From assembly GCA_010671965.1 (NCBI GenBank), contig JAAHIC010000349.1:1-5457 (forward strand): DNA of 5,457 bases, in the 5' to 3' direction. The stretch is from Leptolyngbya sp. SIO4C5 (GTDB lineage: Bacteria > Cyanobacteriota > Cyanobacteriia > Phormidesmidales > Phormidesmidaceae). Below the pieces are notes generated by a model that saw nothing but the letters and a program-made list of their open reading frames with translations, had not been told where the DNA came from and searched no databases. Both the position numbers and the translations under genes were made by a program. Numbering within the stretch: position 1 is the first letter of the stretch; each line of letters opens with the position of its first letter. This document shows, one piece after another, positions 1 through 5,457 of this stretch.

Positions 1-21
1 TAGCAAATTGACTGCCTCATC
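1..21 (+). other. In-frame stop plus remnant of the KaiA pseudo-receiver coding sequence
   Basis: Bases 4-21 are in frame with kaiA and encode QIDCLI, continued by the TTG codon at 22 (L). As I recall, S. elongatus KaiA has the identical string QIDCLIL at about residues 50-56, inside the pseudo-receiver domain. The preceding codon, bases 1-3, is TAG. So conserved coding sequence lies upstream of any standard start codon and directly after a stop. Either a nonsense mutation or upstream indel has split the domain, or the base calls at this edge are wrong. The window holds nothing further upstream to decide this. Confidence 0.6.
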
Positions 22-723
22 TTGCAGCGGAGCGCAAACCTTGAGCATATACTCGCGCAGCTAGAAGCCAAAGAGTCCCTGCTGCCGATTATTGTCATCG
101 ATAGCGGAGCTGATACCGTAGCGCCTCATCAGGAGACAGAAGCTGATTCAAGCGTGCTGCCTACCCTACAGGCTGTTGTGACTTATTTAGATCACAAAAA
201 TCTCAACGACTTAGAAAACTGTATTCACCAAGCTATCAACCGATTTGTCACTCTAGCTGTCAGCGATCGCGATGCTGATAATTCTCCTAGAGCCACCGAG
301 AGTCGCAGCGCCTTGACTAGTAAGCAACAAAAGCTTGCTAAAAAACTGAAGGAGCGTTTAGGGTATCTTGGAGTTTACTACAAGCGCAATGCCCAAAACT
401 TTTTTCGCAATATGACCCGCGCAGAGCGCCAAGAACTAATAGATAAGTTGAGCAGTGACTATCGCAGTATCGTTTTGAGCTATTTTTCTGAAGATTCTGC
501 TCTCAATCAGAAAATCGATGACTATGTCAACATAGCTTTTTTTGCCAATATTCCGGTCTCTCAGATTGTTGAAATTCACATGGATCTGATGGATGAATTT
601 TCAAAGCAGCTACAGCTTGAGGGACGCAGTGAAGAGATTTTGCTGGACTACCGCCTCACCCTGATTGATGTGATTGCCCATCTCTGCGAAATGTATCGCC
701 GTTCTATTCCTAGAGAACCTTAA
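22..723 (+). CDS. kaiA: Circadian clock protein KaiA, N-terminally shortened
   Basis: KaiA binds the C-terminal A-loop of KaiC and stimulates its autophosphorylation. The 233-residue frame ends in the highly conserved C-terminal four-helix domain (about residues 99-233), with ERLGYLGVYYKR (111-122), IVLSYFS (150-156), VEIHM.LMDEF (183-193) and the tail LCEMYRRSIPRE (221-232), which matches Synechococcus elongatus KaiA almost residue for residue as I recall it. Residues 1-77 look like the second half of the pseudo-receiver domain, followed by a linker (78-98). S. elongatus KaiA has 284 residues, so about 50 are missing at the N terminus. The first usable start is TTG at 22 with no Shine-Dalgarno sequence, and homology continues upstream to base 4, where an in-frame TAG (1-3) closes the frame. 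GTG at 154 or 178 are alternative starts. kaiB follows after 50 bp. The family is certain; the start and whether the N-terminal part works are not. Confidence 0.93.
   Translation: MQRSANLEHILAQLEAKESLLPIIVIDSGADTVAPHQETEADSSVLPTLQAVVTYLDHKNLNDLENCIHQAINRFVTLAVSDRDADNSPRATESRSALTSKQQKLAKKLKERLGYLGVYYKRNAQNFFRNMTRAERQELIDKLSSDYRSIVLSYFSEDSALNQKIDDYVNIAFFANIPVSQIVEIHMDLMDEFSKQLQLEGRSEEILLDYRLTLIDVIAHLCEMYRRSIPREP
263..270 (+). repeat. HIP1 palindrome GCGATCGC in kaiA
   Basis: Exact copy of the highly iterated palindrome typical of many cyanobacterial genomes. It lies within the kaiA linker coding region (residues 81-84 area) and supports the cyanobacterial origin of the window. Confidence 0.9.
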
Positions 724-773
724 AACTTATCTTTGCGCTTACCTGAAATTCTTCAAGCTAAAACTTAAGAGCT

Positions 774-1088
774 ATGAGTCCGCTTAAAAAAACTTATATT
801 TTGAAGCTTTACGTAGCGGGCAACACGCCCAACTCGATTCGAGCCCTGAAAACCTTAAACAATATTCTCGAACAGGAGTTTCAGGGGGTCTATGCGCTTA
901 AAGTGATTGATGTGCTTAAGAATCCCCAGCTAGCAGAAGAGGACAAAATTCTAGCAACGCCGACTTTAGCTAAAATTTTGCCGCCGCCAGTGCGCAAAAT
1001 AATTGGGGATCTTTCCGATCGAGAGCGCGTTCTAATTGGCCTGGATCTTTTATACGACGAACTGCAAGAAGAGGAGCGCTTTAGCTAG
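774..1088 (+). CDS. kaiB: Circadian clock protein KaiB
   Basis: KaiB is the fold-switching clock protein. Its rare thioredoxin-like form binds the CI ring of phosphorylated KaiC, sequesters KaiA, and passes output through SasA and CikA. The 104-residue product begins [20 protein letters not shown] and contains [20 protein letters not shown], including the thioredoxin-like proline of ATPT (P63). It also keeps [16 protein letters not shown] and IGLDLLY. G89 and D91, the positions whose mutation traps the fold-switched form in the Thermosynechococcus protein, are both present. The length is normal (about 102-108) and the acidic C-terminal tail EEERFS is typical. The ATG at 774 fits the family start exactly, although the purine run AAGAG (767-771) lies only 2 bases upstream, too close for a good ribosome site. 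It sits 50 bp after kaiA and 123 bp before kaiC. Confidence 0.98.
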   Translation: MSPLKKTYILKLYVAGNTPNSIRALKTLNNILEQEFQGVYALKVIDVLKNPQLAEEDKILATPTLAKILPPPVRKIIGDLSDRERVLIGLDLLYDELQEEERFS

Positions 1089-1211
1089 AGCAAATTTTAG
1101 ATCCTCGATACAGACCCAGACTTTTTTCGCTATCAACCTCTCAAAGAATTTTTAATGGTTTTTCCTTTCCCTTTTTGTAGTTATGTTTAGTATTTCTCTT
1201 TTGATACTCCT
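1089..1211 (+). other. kaiB-kaiC spacer with polypyrimidine tract
   Basis: This 123-bp gene-free stretch is T-rich. It contains an 18-base run of only T and C at 1159-1176 and several other short T runs. I see no stable hairpin and no convincing pair of -35 and -10 boxes. The 12 bases before the kaiC ATG (ttgatactcct) hold no Shine-Dalgarno sequence. It may be an untranslated spacer within a kaiBC transcript or may hold a separate kaiC control element; the sequence does not decide between them. Confidence 0.4.
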
Positions 1212-2777
1212 ATGAGCCAGTCTTCTCAAGATGAAAAAGCTTTACCCAAAAAAAAGCTGACAGGCGTTCAAAAGATTCGCACCATGATTGAGGGCTTTGA
1301 CGATATTAGTCATGGCGGTCTTCCAGCGGGTCGGACTACGCTGGCGAGCGGTACCTCCGGTACCGGTAAAACCCTGATGGCGGTTCAATTTCTCTACAAC
1401 GGCATTGTCCATTTTGATGAATCAGGCGTCTTTGTCACCTTTGAAGAATCTCCAGAAGATATCATCACTAATGCTCAGAGCTTTGGCTGGGATTTACAAC
1501 AGCTTATAGATGATGGCCGACTATTTATTTTAGATGCCTCTCCTGATCCTGAAGGCCAGGATGTTGTAGGCAATTTTGACCTCTCAGCCCTAATTGAGCG
1601 CATCCAGTACGCCATTCGCAAGTACCAGGCCAAACGGGTTTCAATTGATTCAGTCACAGCCGTTTTTCAGCAATACGACGCGGCTTCTGTCGTACGGCGA
1701 GAGATTTTTCGGCTTGTCGCTCGTCTAAAGCAGACGGGAGTGACTTCCATCATGACGACTGAGCGCGTAGACGAGTACGGGCCAGTAGCTCGCTATGGCG
1801 TTGAAGAATTTGTTTCCGACAATGTGGTCATTGTGCGTAATGTCTTAGAAGGTGAACGTCGTCGCCGCACGATTGAAATTCTAAAGCTGCGGGGAACAAC
1901 TCACATGAAAGGGGAGTATCCCTTTACAATTACCGATCAGGGCATCAATATCTTCCCACTGGGGGCTATGCGCTTAACTCAGCGATCGTCTAACGTCCGA
2001 GTTTCCTCTGGCGTTAAAACGCTGGACGAAATGTGCGGTGGCGGCTTCTTCAAAGACTCGATTATCCTGGCTACGGGAGCAACCGGAACCGGCAAAACAT
2101 TGCTAGTCAGCAAATTTTTAGAAGATGGCTGCCGCGCCGGAGAGCGAGCCGTCTTATTTGCTTATGAAGAGTCTCGCGCCCAGCTTTTCCGCAATGCCTA
2201 TTCTTGGGGTATTGACTTTGAAGATCTAGAACAGCAGGGTTTGCTGAAAATTATCTGCGCTTATCCAGAATCAGCCGGACTAGAAGATCATCTCCAAATT
2301 ATTAAGTCTGAAATTACTCATTTCAAGCCATCTCGCATGGCGATCGATTCTCTCTCCGCGCTCGATCGCGGCGTTAACAACAATTCGTTTCGCCAGTTCG
2401 TGATTGGGGTTACAGGCTACGCCAAGCAGGAAGAAATTACCGGATTTTTCACTAACACGACCGAGCAGTTTATGGGATCGCACTCTGTCACAGATTCTCA
2501 CATCTCTACGATTACAGACACCATCCTGATGCTGCAATATGTCGAAATCAGAGGTGAAATGTCTCGCGCCATTAATGTCTTTAAGATGAGAGGTTCCTGG
2601 CATGATAAAGGCATTCGCGAGTACACCATCAGCGAAAAAGGCCCTGAAATTAAAGACTCTTTCCGTAACCTGGAGCGAATTATCAGCGGTTCCCCCACGC
2701 GAATCACAGTGGATGAAAAAAGCGAGCTATCGCGAATTGTTAAAGGGGTACAAAGCGATTCTTTGGGTAAAACGTAG
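1212..2777 (+). CDS. kaiC: Circadian clock ATPase/autokinase KaiC
   Basis: KaiC is the hexameric core of the cyanobacterial oscillator, an ATPase, autokinase and autophosphatase with two RecA-like halves. In CI the Walker A motif is GTSGTGKT (47-54) with the catalytic glutamate pair E78/E79 and the IDS segment (145-147) linked to slow ATPase. In CII, Walker A is GATGTGKT (289-296) with E319/E320. The phosphorylation sites are S432 and T433 in DSHISTITDT, with T427 also kept; all are offset by +1 from S. elongatus S431/T432/T426. The KaiA-binding A-loop region (about 488-498, ERIISGSPTRI) and the tail ELSRIVKGVQ are intact. The length of 521 fits the family (519 in S. elongatus). The ATG at 1212 lacks a Shine-Dalgarno sequence but gives the expected variable N-terminal tail of about 20 residues. 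By residue content this should be a complete, phosphorylation-competent KaiC1-type protein. Confidence 0.99.
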   Translation: MSQSSQDEKALPKKKLTGVQKIRTMIEGFDDISHGGLPAGRTTLASGTSGTGKTLMAVQFLYNGIVHFDESGVFVTFEESPEDIITNAQSFGWDLQQLIDDGRLFILDASPDPEGQDVVGNFDLSALIERIQYAIRKYQAKRVSIDSVTAVFQQYDAASVVRREIFRLVARLKQTGVTSIMTTERVDEYGPVARYGVEEFVSDNVVIVRNVLEGERRRRTIEILKLRGTTHMKGEYPFTITDQGINIFPLGAMRLTQRSSNVRVSSGVKTLDEMCGGGFFKDSIILATGATGTGKTLLVSKFLEDGCRAGERAVLFAYEESRAQLFRNAYSWGIDFEDLEQQGLLKIICAYPESAGLEDHLQIIKSEITHFKPSRMAIDSLSALDRGVNNNSFRQFVIGVTGYAKQEEITGFFTNTTEQFMGSHSVTDSHISTITDTILMLQYVEIRGEMSRAINVFKMRGSWHDKGIREYTISEKGPEIKDSFRNLERIISGSPTRITVDEKSELSRIVKGVQSDSLGKT

Positions 2778-2816
2778 ACAGGTTAGCCAATCTACTAATC
2801 TACAACTGAGTCAGCT

Positions 2817-2872
2817 ATTACCTACAGACGGGAAGATCTACATTAGCTAGGTAGGCGCTAAACTTAGGTAAT
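2817..2872 (+). terminator. Inverted repeat after kaiC, possible terminator or structured spacer
   Basis: ATTACCTA at 2817-2824 is the exact reverse complement of TAGGTAAT at 2865-2872. Within the 40 bases between them, TTAGC (2843-2847) can pair with GCTAA (2857-2861), giving a nested hairpin. The structure starts 40 bases after the kaiC stop. The stems are AU-rich and no clear T tract follows, so it is not a classical intrinsic terminator. It could equally be a binding site, an mRNA 3' end stabiliser or chance. TAGGTA also occurs twice (2848-2853 and 2865-2870). Confidence 0.25.
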
Positions 2873-2902
2873 CTTTCCTAAATCAGGGGGCGTCTCAGTA
2901 TT

Positions 2903-3781
2903 ATGAAACCAATAAGGATGAACTATCAGTTTCCACCGGTAGTTCTTGGAATCGTAGGCTGTAGTCTGCTGGCGATGGGGCGTTCTGCGTATGCAATTGG
3001 CCTTGTCCCGACAGAGATTATGTATGATCCCAATAGTGACTGGAATGGTGACTACGCCTGGATTGAACTCTACAATCCCCATGAATATGATGTTGACCTC
3101 TCCAATCATGTCTTTGCAACCAATCGCTCAACGCCAGGCATTATCCCTCAAGGCAGTTTGATTGGTGCCCGCTCGTCCGCCGTCTTGTATGGTAGCGTTG
3201 TTCGAGATCCTCAGAATGACTGGGGCAATAATGGGTTACGTTCTCTACCTGACATGTGGACTGTAAAGAACGGGCAGGAGATCAACTTTATTCCTGTTTT
3301 CTTTCCTGACTGCAAGCTAGGCCACGCTCCTTACTGCGAGTTTTACCTACGGGGCCAAGTTATGAGATTCGGGTTGTGGTCTACAAACGCATGGAACAAT
3401 ACCCCTGATTTTTCTAGGGCATATTTAGACTTCAGCTTCGAGCGCGCCACTGAAAAATTTAGCTCTTCTTTTCCGACACCCAACGATAGCGCTTCAATCT
3501 ATTTAAAGGATATTACGTTAGATCCAACGGTTGGCAGCCACTGGCAGCTCAGCGTTCCTGGCGTTGACGGCGCCTATGCCGTCTCTGCCAATCAAGTTGG
3601 TAACATAGCTGCTCATCCATCTTTATATGGTTCAAAGGATGTGGGTTCCCCCGGATTTGTGTCACAAAATCCGCCCGTTCCTGAACCGTCTATGTTCTTA
3701 GGAGCGATCGCAGGGAGTCTTGTTTTAGGACTCAAGCAGATTCGTCAAAAATATTTCAAACTCAAAACGAGCAGTCGATAG
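2903..3781 (+). CDS. Exported lamin-tail-domain protein with PEP-CTERM sorting signal
   Basis: This is a predicted exported or surface protein of 292 residues. The N terminus has two positive charges (K2, R5), a hydrophobic stretch (about 10-24) and a signal-peptidase site AYA|IG after A31. The segment GLVPTEIMYDP (33-43), then GDYAWIELYNP (49-59) and VDLS (64-67), is the typical start of an LTD (lamin tail, Ig-like) domain, and the domain seems to close with DVGSPGF (246-252). The C terminus reads PVPEPS (258-263), a hydrophobic segment of about 16 residues, then basic KQIRQKYFK. This is the three-part PEP-CTERM signal recognised by exosortase. C137 and C145 could form a disulfide outside the cytoplasm. 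AGGGGG (2885-2890) lies 12 bases before the ATG. It begins 125 bp after kaiC, so operon membership is uncertain. Domain and sorting calls are firm; the ligand or structural role is unknown. Confidence 0.85.
   Translation: MKPIRMNYQFPPVVLGIVGCSLLAMGRSAYAIGLVPTEIMYDPNSDWNGDYAWIELYNPHEYDVDLSNHVFATNRSTPGIIPQGSLIGARSSAVLYGSVVRDPQNDWGNNGLRSLPDMWTVKNGQEINFIPVFFPDCKLGHAPYCEFYLRGQVMRFGLWSTNAWNNTPDFSRAYLDFSFERATEKFSSSFPTPNDSASIYLKDITLDPTVGSHWQLSVPGVDGAYAVSANQVGNIAAHPSLYGSKDVGSPGFVSQNPPVPEPSMFLGAIAGSLVLGLKQIRQKYFKLKTSSR
3704..3711 (+). repeat. HIP1 palindrome GCGATCGC in the PEP-CTERM gene
   Basis: Exact HIP1 copy inside the coding sequence for the hydrophobic part of the PEP-CTERM segment, where it encodes GAIAG residues. 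Confidence 0.9.
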
Positions 3782-3812
3782 CTACACTGCAGCTTTTTTC
3801 AGCTCAACAGTG
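3780..3812 (+). terminator. Weak hairpin region after the PEP-CTERM gene
   Basis: CACTG (3785-3789) pairs with CAGTG (3808-3812), and inside it AGCT (3791-3794) can pair with AGCT (3801-3804) around a loop of T5C. Alternatively AGCT (3780-3783) pairs with AGCT (3791-3794), directly followed by five more T (3795-3799), which resembles a very short intrinsic terminator. The stems are only 4-5 bp, so this is a weak call, supported mainly by its position right at the stop codon. Confidence 0.25.
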
Positions 3813-3854
3813 CATATTTCACTTACTTAAGATGCCTGTTTAGAAATTTGCGCT

Positions 3855-3883
3855 TTGAAAAATTAAGATATGTTACGCATACT
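3855..3883 (+). promoter_or_regulatory. Candidate sigma-70-type promoter for the glycosyltransferase gene
   Basis: TTGAAA (3855-3860, 5 of 6 to TTGACA) is followed after exactly 17 bases by CATACT (3878-3883, 4 of 6 to TATAAT). Transcription would start near base 3890, about 20 bases before the GTG start. The position after a possible terminator and before a gene with different base composition fits a new transcription unit. This is consensus matching only. Confidence 0.35.
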
Positions 3884-3898
3884 CGGAGCCGTTGGGCT

Positions 3899-3903
3899 AA
3901 GGA
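3899..3903 (+). promoter_or_regulatory. Ribosome binding site AAGGA deciding the GTG start
   Basis: AAGGA lies 6 bases before the GTG at 3910. It is the best-placed Shine-Dalgarno sequence in the window and supports GTG 3910 over the next in-frame start, ATG at 3955, which has no comparable site. Confidence 0.55.
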
Positions 3904-3909
3904 AGCATC

Positions 3910-4968
3910 GTGACTCACTTAGAATTTGTTAAAGCTTGGCTAAGATATCTACCCATGAATGTTAGCCTACCTGGTTTGGTACGCTGGCGGCCTCTAAGAG
4001 AACCTAAATCAGGCTACAGCATTATCATTGGCTGCATGAATAATATGCCAGCGATCGCGATCGCCAATGTCGCTTTCATCGCCAAAATGCATTTGCCCAA
4101 TATGCGGCGCTTAATTCTAGTTTTTGATGTTGAAGAATCAAAAATTTCATACAAACAGCAAGTCCTTGACGCGGCTCAAAACTTACCTATTGAAATCATT
4201 GGTTACGATGCAAAGCAGGCTGCTGTAGCAAAGTTCTTTTCTTGGGGTTGGGTGTATTCTTGGCTGTCTTGGACAAAGGGCATTGCAATTGCAGACACTC
4301 GATATGCTTTGCTGCATGATTTAGACGCAATGCCTACAAATCCGCATCTATTTGAGGATCTTTACGAACAGATGCAGAGTCACAACTCTATGTTTCAAGG
4401 AATTAGGTCATACACTAACCAATATTTTTCAGCCGAATCAGGTTTAGTAAGAACATTTGAAATGTTCGTTGATATTCAAAAGCTTCGCCAAGATTTTTCA
4501 CCCTTTGACGCTTTTAACAAAGTCAAGCTTGTTAACGGCAATTTGGTTATTTATGATACCTTTTTGTATATTCAATCTCAGACCAATAGCTGTCATTTGG
4601 CATCTGCCATAACTCAAGATAAGCTAGTCCATCCTTCACAGCTAATTAGTCAGTATACTGATTTCTTGAGAAATCGAGTTACCAAAGGCTTCTGGGAAAA
4701 ATACGCAAATTTACCGCTTTTCCCAATTTATAACTTTTTGGGAGAAAATCCTACGCTACTGAATTCAATCATTTTGCATATTCAGTCCAGCCAAGATCCC
4801 AATCTCCCTTTTATGGGAAAAAGTATTAATTTTTCGGGCGTTCCTTCCCATCATTGGCAATGGATCTGGGAACAGGCAAGAACATTGCAAATTGCCTACT
4901 ATGGCGATCTCAATCCAGAAATTGAGCAATATATTAATTCTGTTAAGGCTGTTTATGACGAAGGCTGA
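3910..4968 (+). CDS. GT-A-like glycosyltransferase family protein
   Basis: This 352-residue protein is probably a cytoplasmic or membrane-associated glycosyltransferase. Features seen are a first beta strand YSIIIGCMNN (36-45), a second strand RRLILVFDV (66-74), and an acidic metal-binding motif DLD at 137-139 in the strand YALLHDLDAMP, preceded by WTKG and IADTR. This is the arrangement expected of a GT-A fold with a DxD motif. There is no signal peptide and no clear membrane helix. Start: GTG with a well-placed AAGGA; the gene ends in a tandem stop TGA TAA (4966-4971). The SqdB-like gene follows after 74 bp with no terminator visible between, so the two are probably co-transcribed. Base composition is lower in GC than kaiC (21 of 60 in bases 4141-4200). 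The sugar donor and acceptor cannot be read from the sequence, and I do not recognise a specific family. A role in a surface glycan is inferred from context. Confidence 0.6.
   Translation: MTHLEFVKAWLRYLPMNVSLPGLVRWRPLREPKSGYSIIIGCMNNMPAIAIANVAFIAKMHLPNMRRLILVFDVEESKISYKQQVLDAAQNLPIEIIGYDAKQAAVAKFFSWGWVYSWLSWTKGIAIADTRYALLHDLDAMPTNPHLFEDLYEQMQSHNSMFQGIRSYTNQYFSAESGLVRTFEMFVDIQKLRQDFSPFDAFNKVKLVNGNLVIYDTFLYIQSQTNSCHLASAITQDKLVHPSQLISQYTDFLRNRVTKGFWEKYANLPLFPIYNFLGENPTLLNSIILHIQSSQDPNLPFMGKSINFSGVPSHHWQWIWEQARTLQIAYYGDLNPEIEQYINSVKAVYDEG
4051..4064 (+). repeat. Two overlapping HIP1 palindromes in the glycosyltransferase gene
   Basis: GCGATCGC occurs at 4051-4058 and again at 4057-4064, sharing two bases. 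The pair encodes AIAIA (about residues 48-52). It shows that this AT-richer gene nevertheless carries the cyanobacterial signature repeat. Confidence 0.9.
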
Positions 4969-5042
4969 TAAAGATTAATGCTGATAGGATTGATTGAATA
5001 GGCTACACATAAAGTTAATTCCTCATCAAAACTATCTGAGCT
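4969..5042 (+). other. Short spacer between the glycosyltransferase and the SqdB-like gene
   Basis: These 74 AT-rich bases hold no hairpin followed by a T run and no strong promoter pair. GCTGATA occurs twice nearby (4964-4970 and 4980-4986), overlapping the upstream stop codon. The last bases before the ATG, gagct, repeat the context before kaiB and give only a weak ribosome site. Confidence 0.4.
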
Positions 5043-5457
5043 ATGAAAAAAGTTTTTGTATTAGGCGGTGATGGGTTCTGTGGATGGCCGACTTCATTAC
5101 ACCTTTCAAACTTGGGACATGAAATTATCATTGTTGATAATTTAGCTCGTCGAAAGATAGATATAGACTTACAAACAGAGTCTCTCACTCCTATTACTTC
5201 GATTTCTACTCGAATTTCAGCTTGGCAAAAACTGTCTAGTCAAAAGATAGATTTTTATAATATTGATATTGCAGCAGACTATCAAAGCTTTTTTTCGCTG
5301 CTTTGCGAATTAAGACCAGACGCTATTGTGCATTTTGCGGAACAGCGCTCTGCTCCCTACACCATGCTGACAGAACAAACTAAGCGATACACTGTGAATA
5401 ACAATTTGATTTCTACTCACAACGTGCTTTGCGCTATTGTTGAATCTTGCTTAAATA
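5043..5457 (+). CDS. SqdB-like NAD-dependent sugar-nucleotide enzyme (UDP-sulfoquinovose synthase family), 3' end outside window
   Basis: The first 138 codons of a short-chain dehydrogenase/epimerase-type enzyme are present, without a stop, running off the right edge. The start MKKVFVLGGDGFCGWPTSLH shows the NAD-binding Rossmann glycine motif in the GGDGxCGW form special to the UDP-sulfoquinovose synthase family (SqdB/SQD1). D32 ends the second strand, ESLTPI (46-51) matches the family, and HFAEQRSAPY (97-106) is its hallmark. SqdB makes UDP-sulfoquinovose from UDP-glucose and sulfite. As I recall them, cyanobacterial sulfolipid SqdB proteins read GGDGYCGWATA and HFGEQRSAPF. The GWP and HFAEQRSAPY forms here are closer to glycan-type relatives such as archaeal Agl3. 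Together with the adjacent glycosyltransferase, this suggests a paralog for glycan synthesis rather than the housekeeping sulfolipid gene. The catalytic Tyr/Lys lie beyond the window. I therefore leave the symbol empty. Confidence 0.85.
   Translation, partial: MKKVFVLGGDGFCGWPTSLHLSNLGHEIIIVDNLARRKIDIDLQTESLTPITSISTRISAWQKLSSQKIDFYNIDIAADYQSFFSLLCELRPDAIVHFAEQRSAPYTMLTEQTKRYTVNNNLISTHNVLCAIVESCLN

Noticed and set aside
724..773. Possible kaiBC promoter between kaiA and kaiB
   Set aside because: A kaiBC promoter lies upstream of kaiB in S. elongatus, but this 50-bp gap shows no convincing -35/-10 pair. Any such promoter could be inside kaiA and cannot be placed.
1350..1364. Repeated GGTACC (1350-1355 and 1359-1364)
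   Set aside because: It encodes the repetitive Walker A peptide SGTSGTGKT with favoured codons, so protein constraint explains it.
1475..1657. 60-residue open frame on the minus strand inside kaiC
   Set aside because: It lies wholly antisense to a certain, highly conserved gene and its translation has no recognisable domain or ribosome site.
1982..2375. HIP1-like sequences in kaiC (for example AGCGATCGTC near 1982 and CTCGATCGCG near 2361)
   Set aside because: Each differs from GCGATCGC at one base, so they are not exact HIP1 copies.
2280..2707. Two overlapping minus-strand open frames (107 and 69 residues) inside kaiC
   Set aside because: Both are antisense to the CII half of kaiC and read like codon shadows.
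2602..2850. 82-residue + strand open frame over the kaiC end and the following spacer
   Set aside because: Most of it is an out-of-frame reading of the conserved kaiC C terminus, with no ribosome site or recognisable product.
2864..3109. 81-residue minus-strand open frame over the start of the PEP-CTERM gene
   Set aside because: It is antisense to the signal peptide and LTD start, which are clearly coding on the + strand.

Overview
The window comes from a cyanobacterium. It carries the circadian clock genes kaiA, kaiB and kaiC in order on the + strand, and four exact copies of the cyanobacterial palindrome HIP1 (GCGATCGC), two of them overlapping. KaiB and KaiC are close to full length and keep every key residue I could check. 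I cannot name the genus; the moderate GC content of the kai genes and a KaiA longer than the short Nostoc type fit a Leptolyngbya- or Synechococcus-like lineage, but that is a guess.

Layout, all genes on the + strand: kaiA (22-723, apparently missing the first half of its pseudo-receiver domain); kaiB (774-1088); a 123-bp T-rich spacer; kaiC (1212-2777); a 125-bp spacer with an 8-bp inverted repeat; an exported lamin-tail-domain protein with a PEP-CTERM sorting signal (2903-3781); a 128-bp spacer with a weak hairpin and a promoter candidate; a GT-A-like glycosyltransferase (3910-4968); and the first 138 codons of an SqdB-like nucleotide-sugar enzyme (5043 to the right edge). There is no gene-free stretch above 300 bases, no RNA gene, no mobile element and no CRISPR array.

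The first three genes form the core oscillator. KaiA stimulates KaiC autophosphorylation, KaiC cycles through phosphorylation at Ser432/Thr433, and KaiB binds phosphorylated KaiC and sequesters KaiA. The genes after the clock look like cell-surface functions: an exported, probably exosortase-sorted protein, then a glycosyltransferase and a sugar-nucleotide enzyme that probably start a glycan or exopolysaccharide cluster running off the right edge. That last pair is visibly more AT-rich than the kai genes.

The most interesting point is at the left edge. The KaiA reading frame continues upstream of its first possible start into a conserved pseudo-receiver stretch (QIDCLIL), but the codon just before it is an in-frame TAG. 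This suggests a KaiA whose input domain is being lost, or an assembly or sequencing problem. I did not find a clear previously undescribed system.
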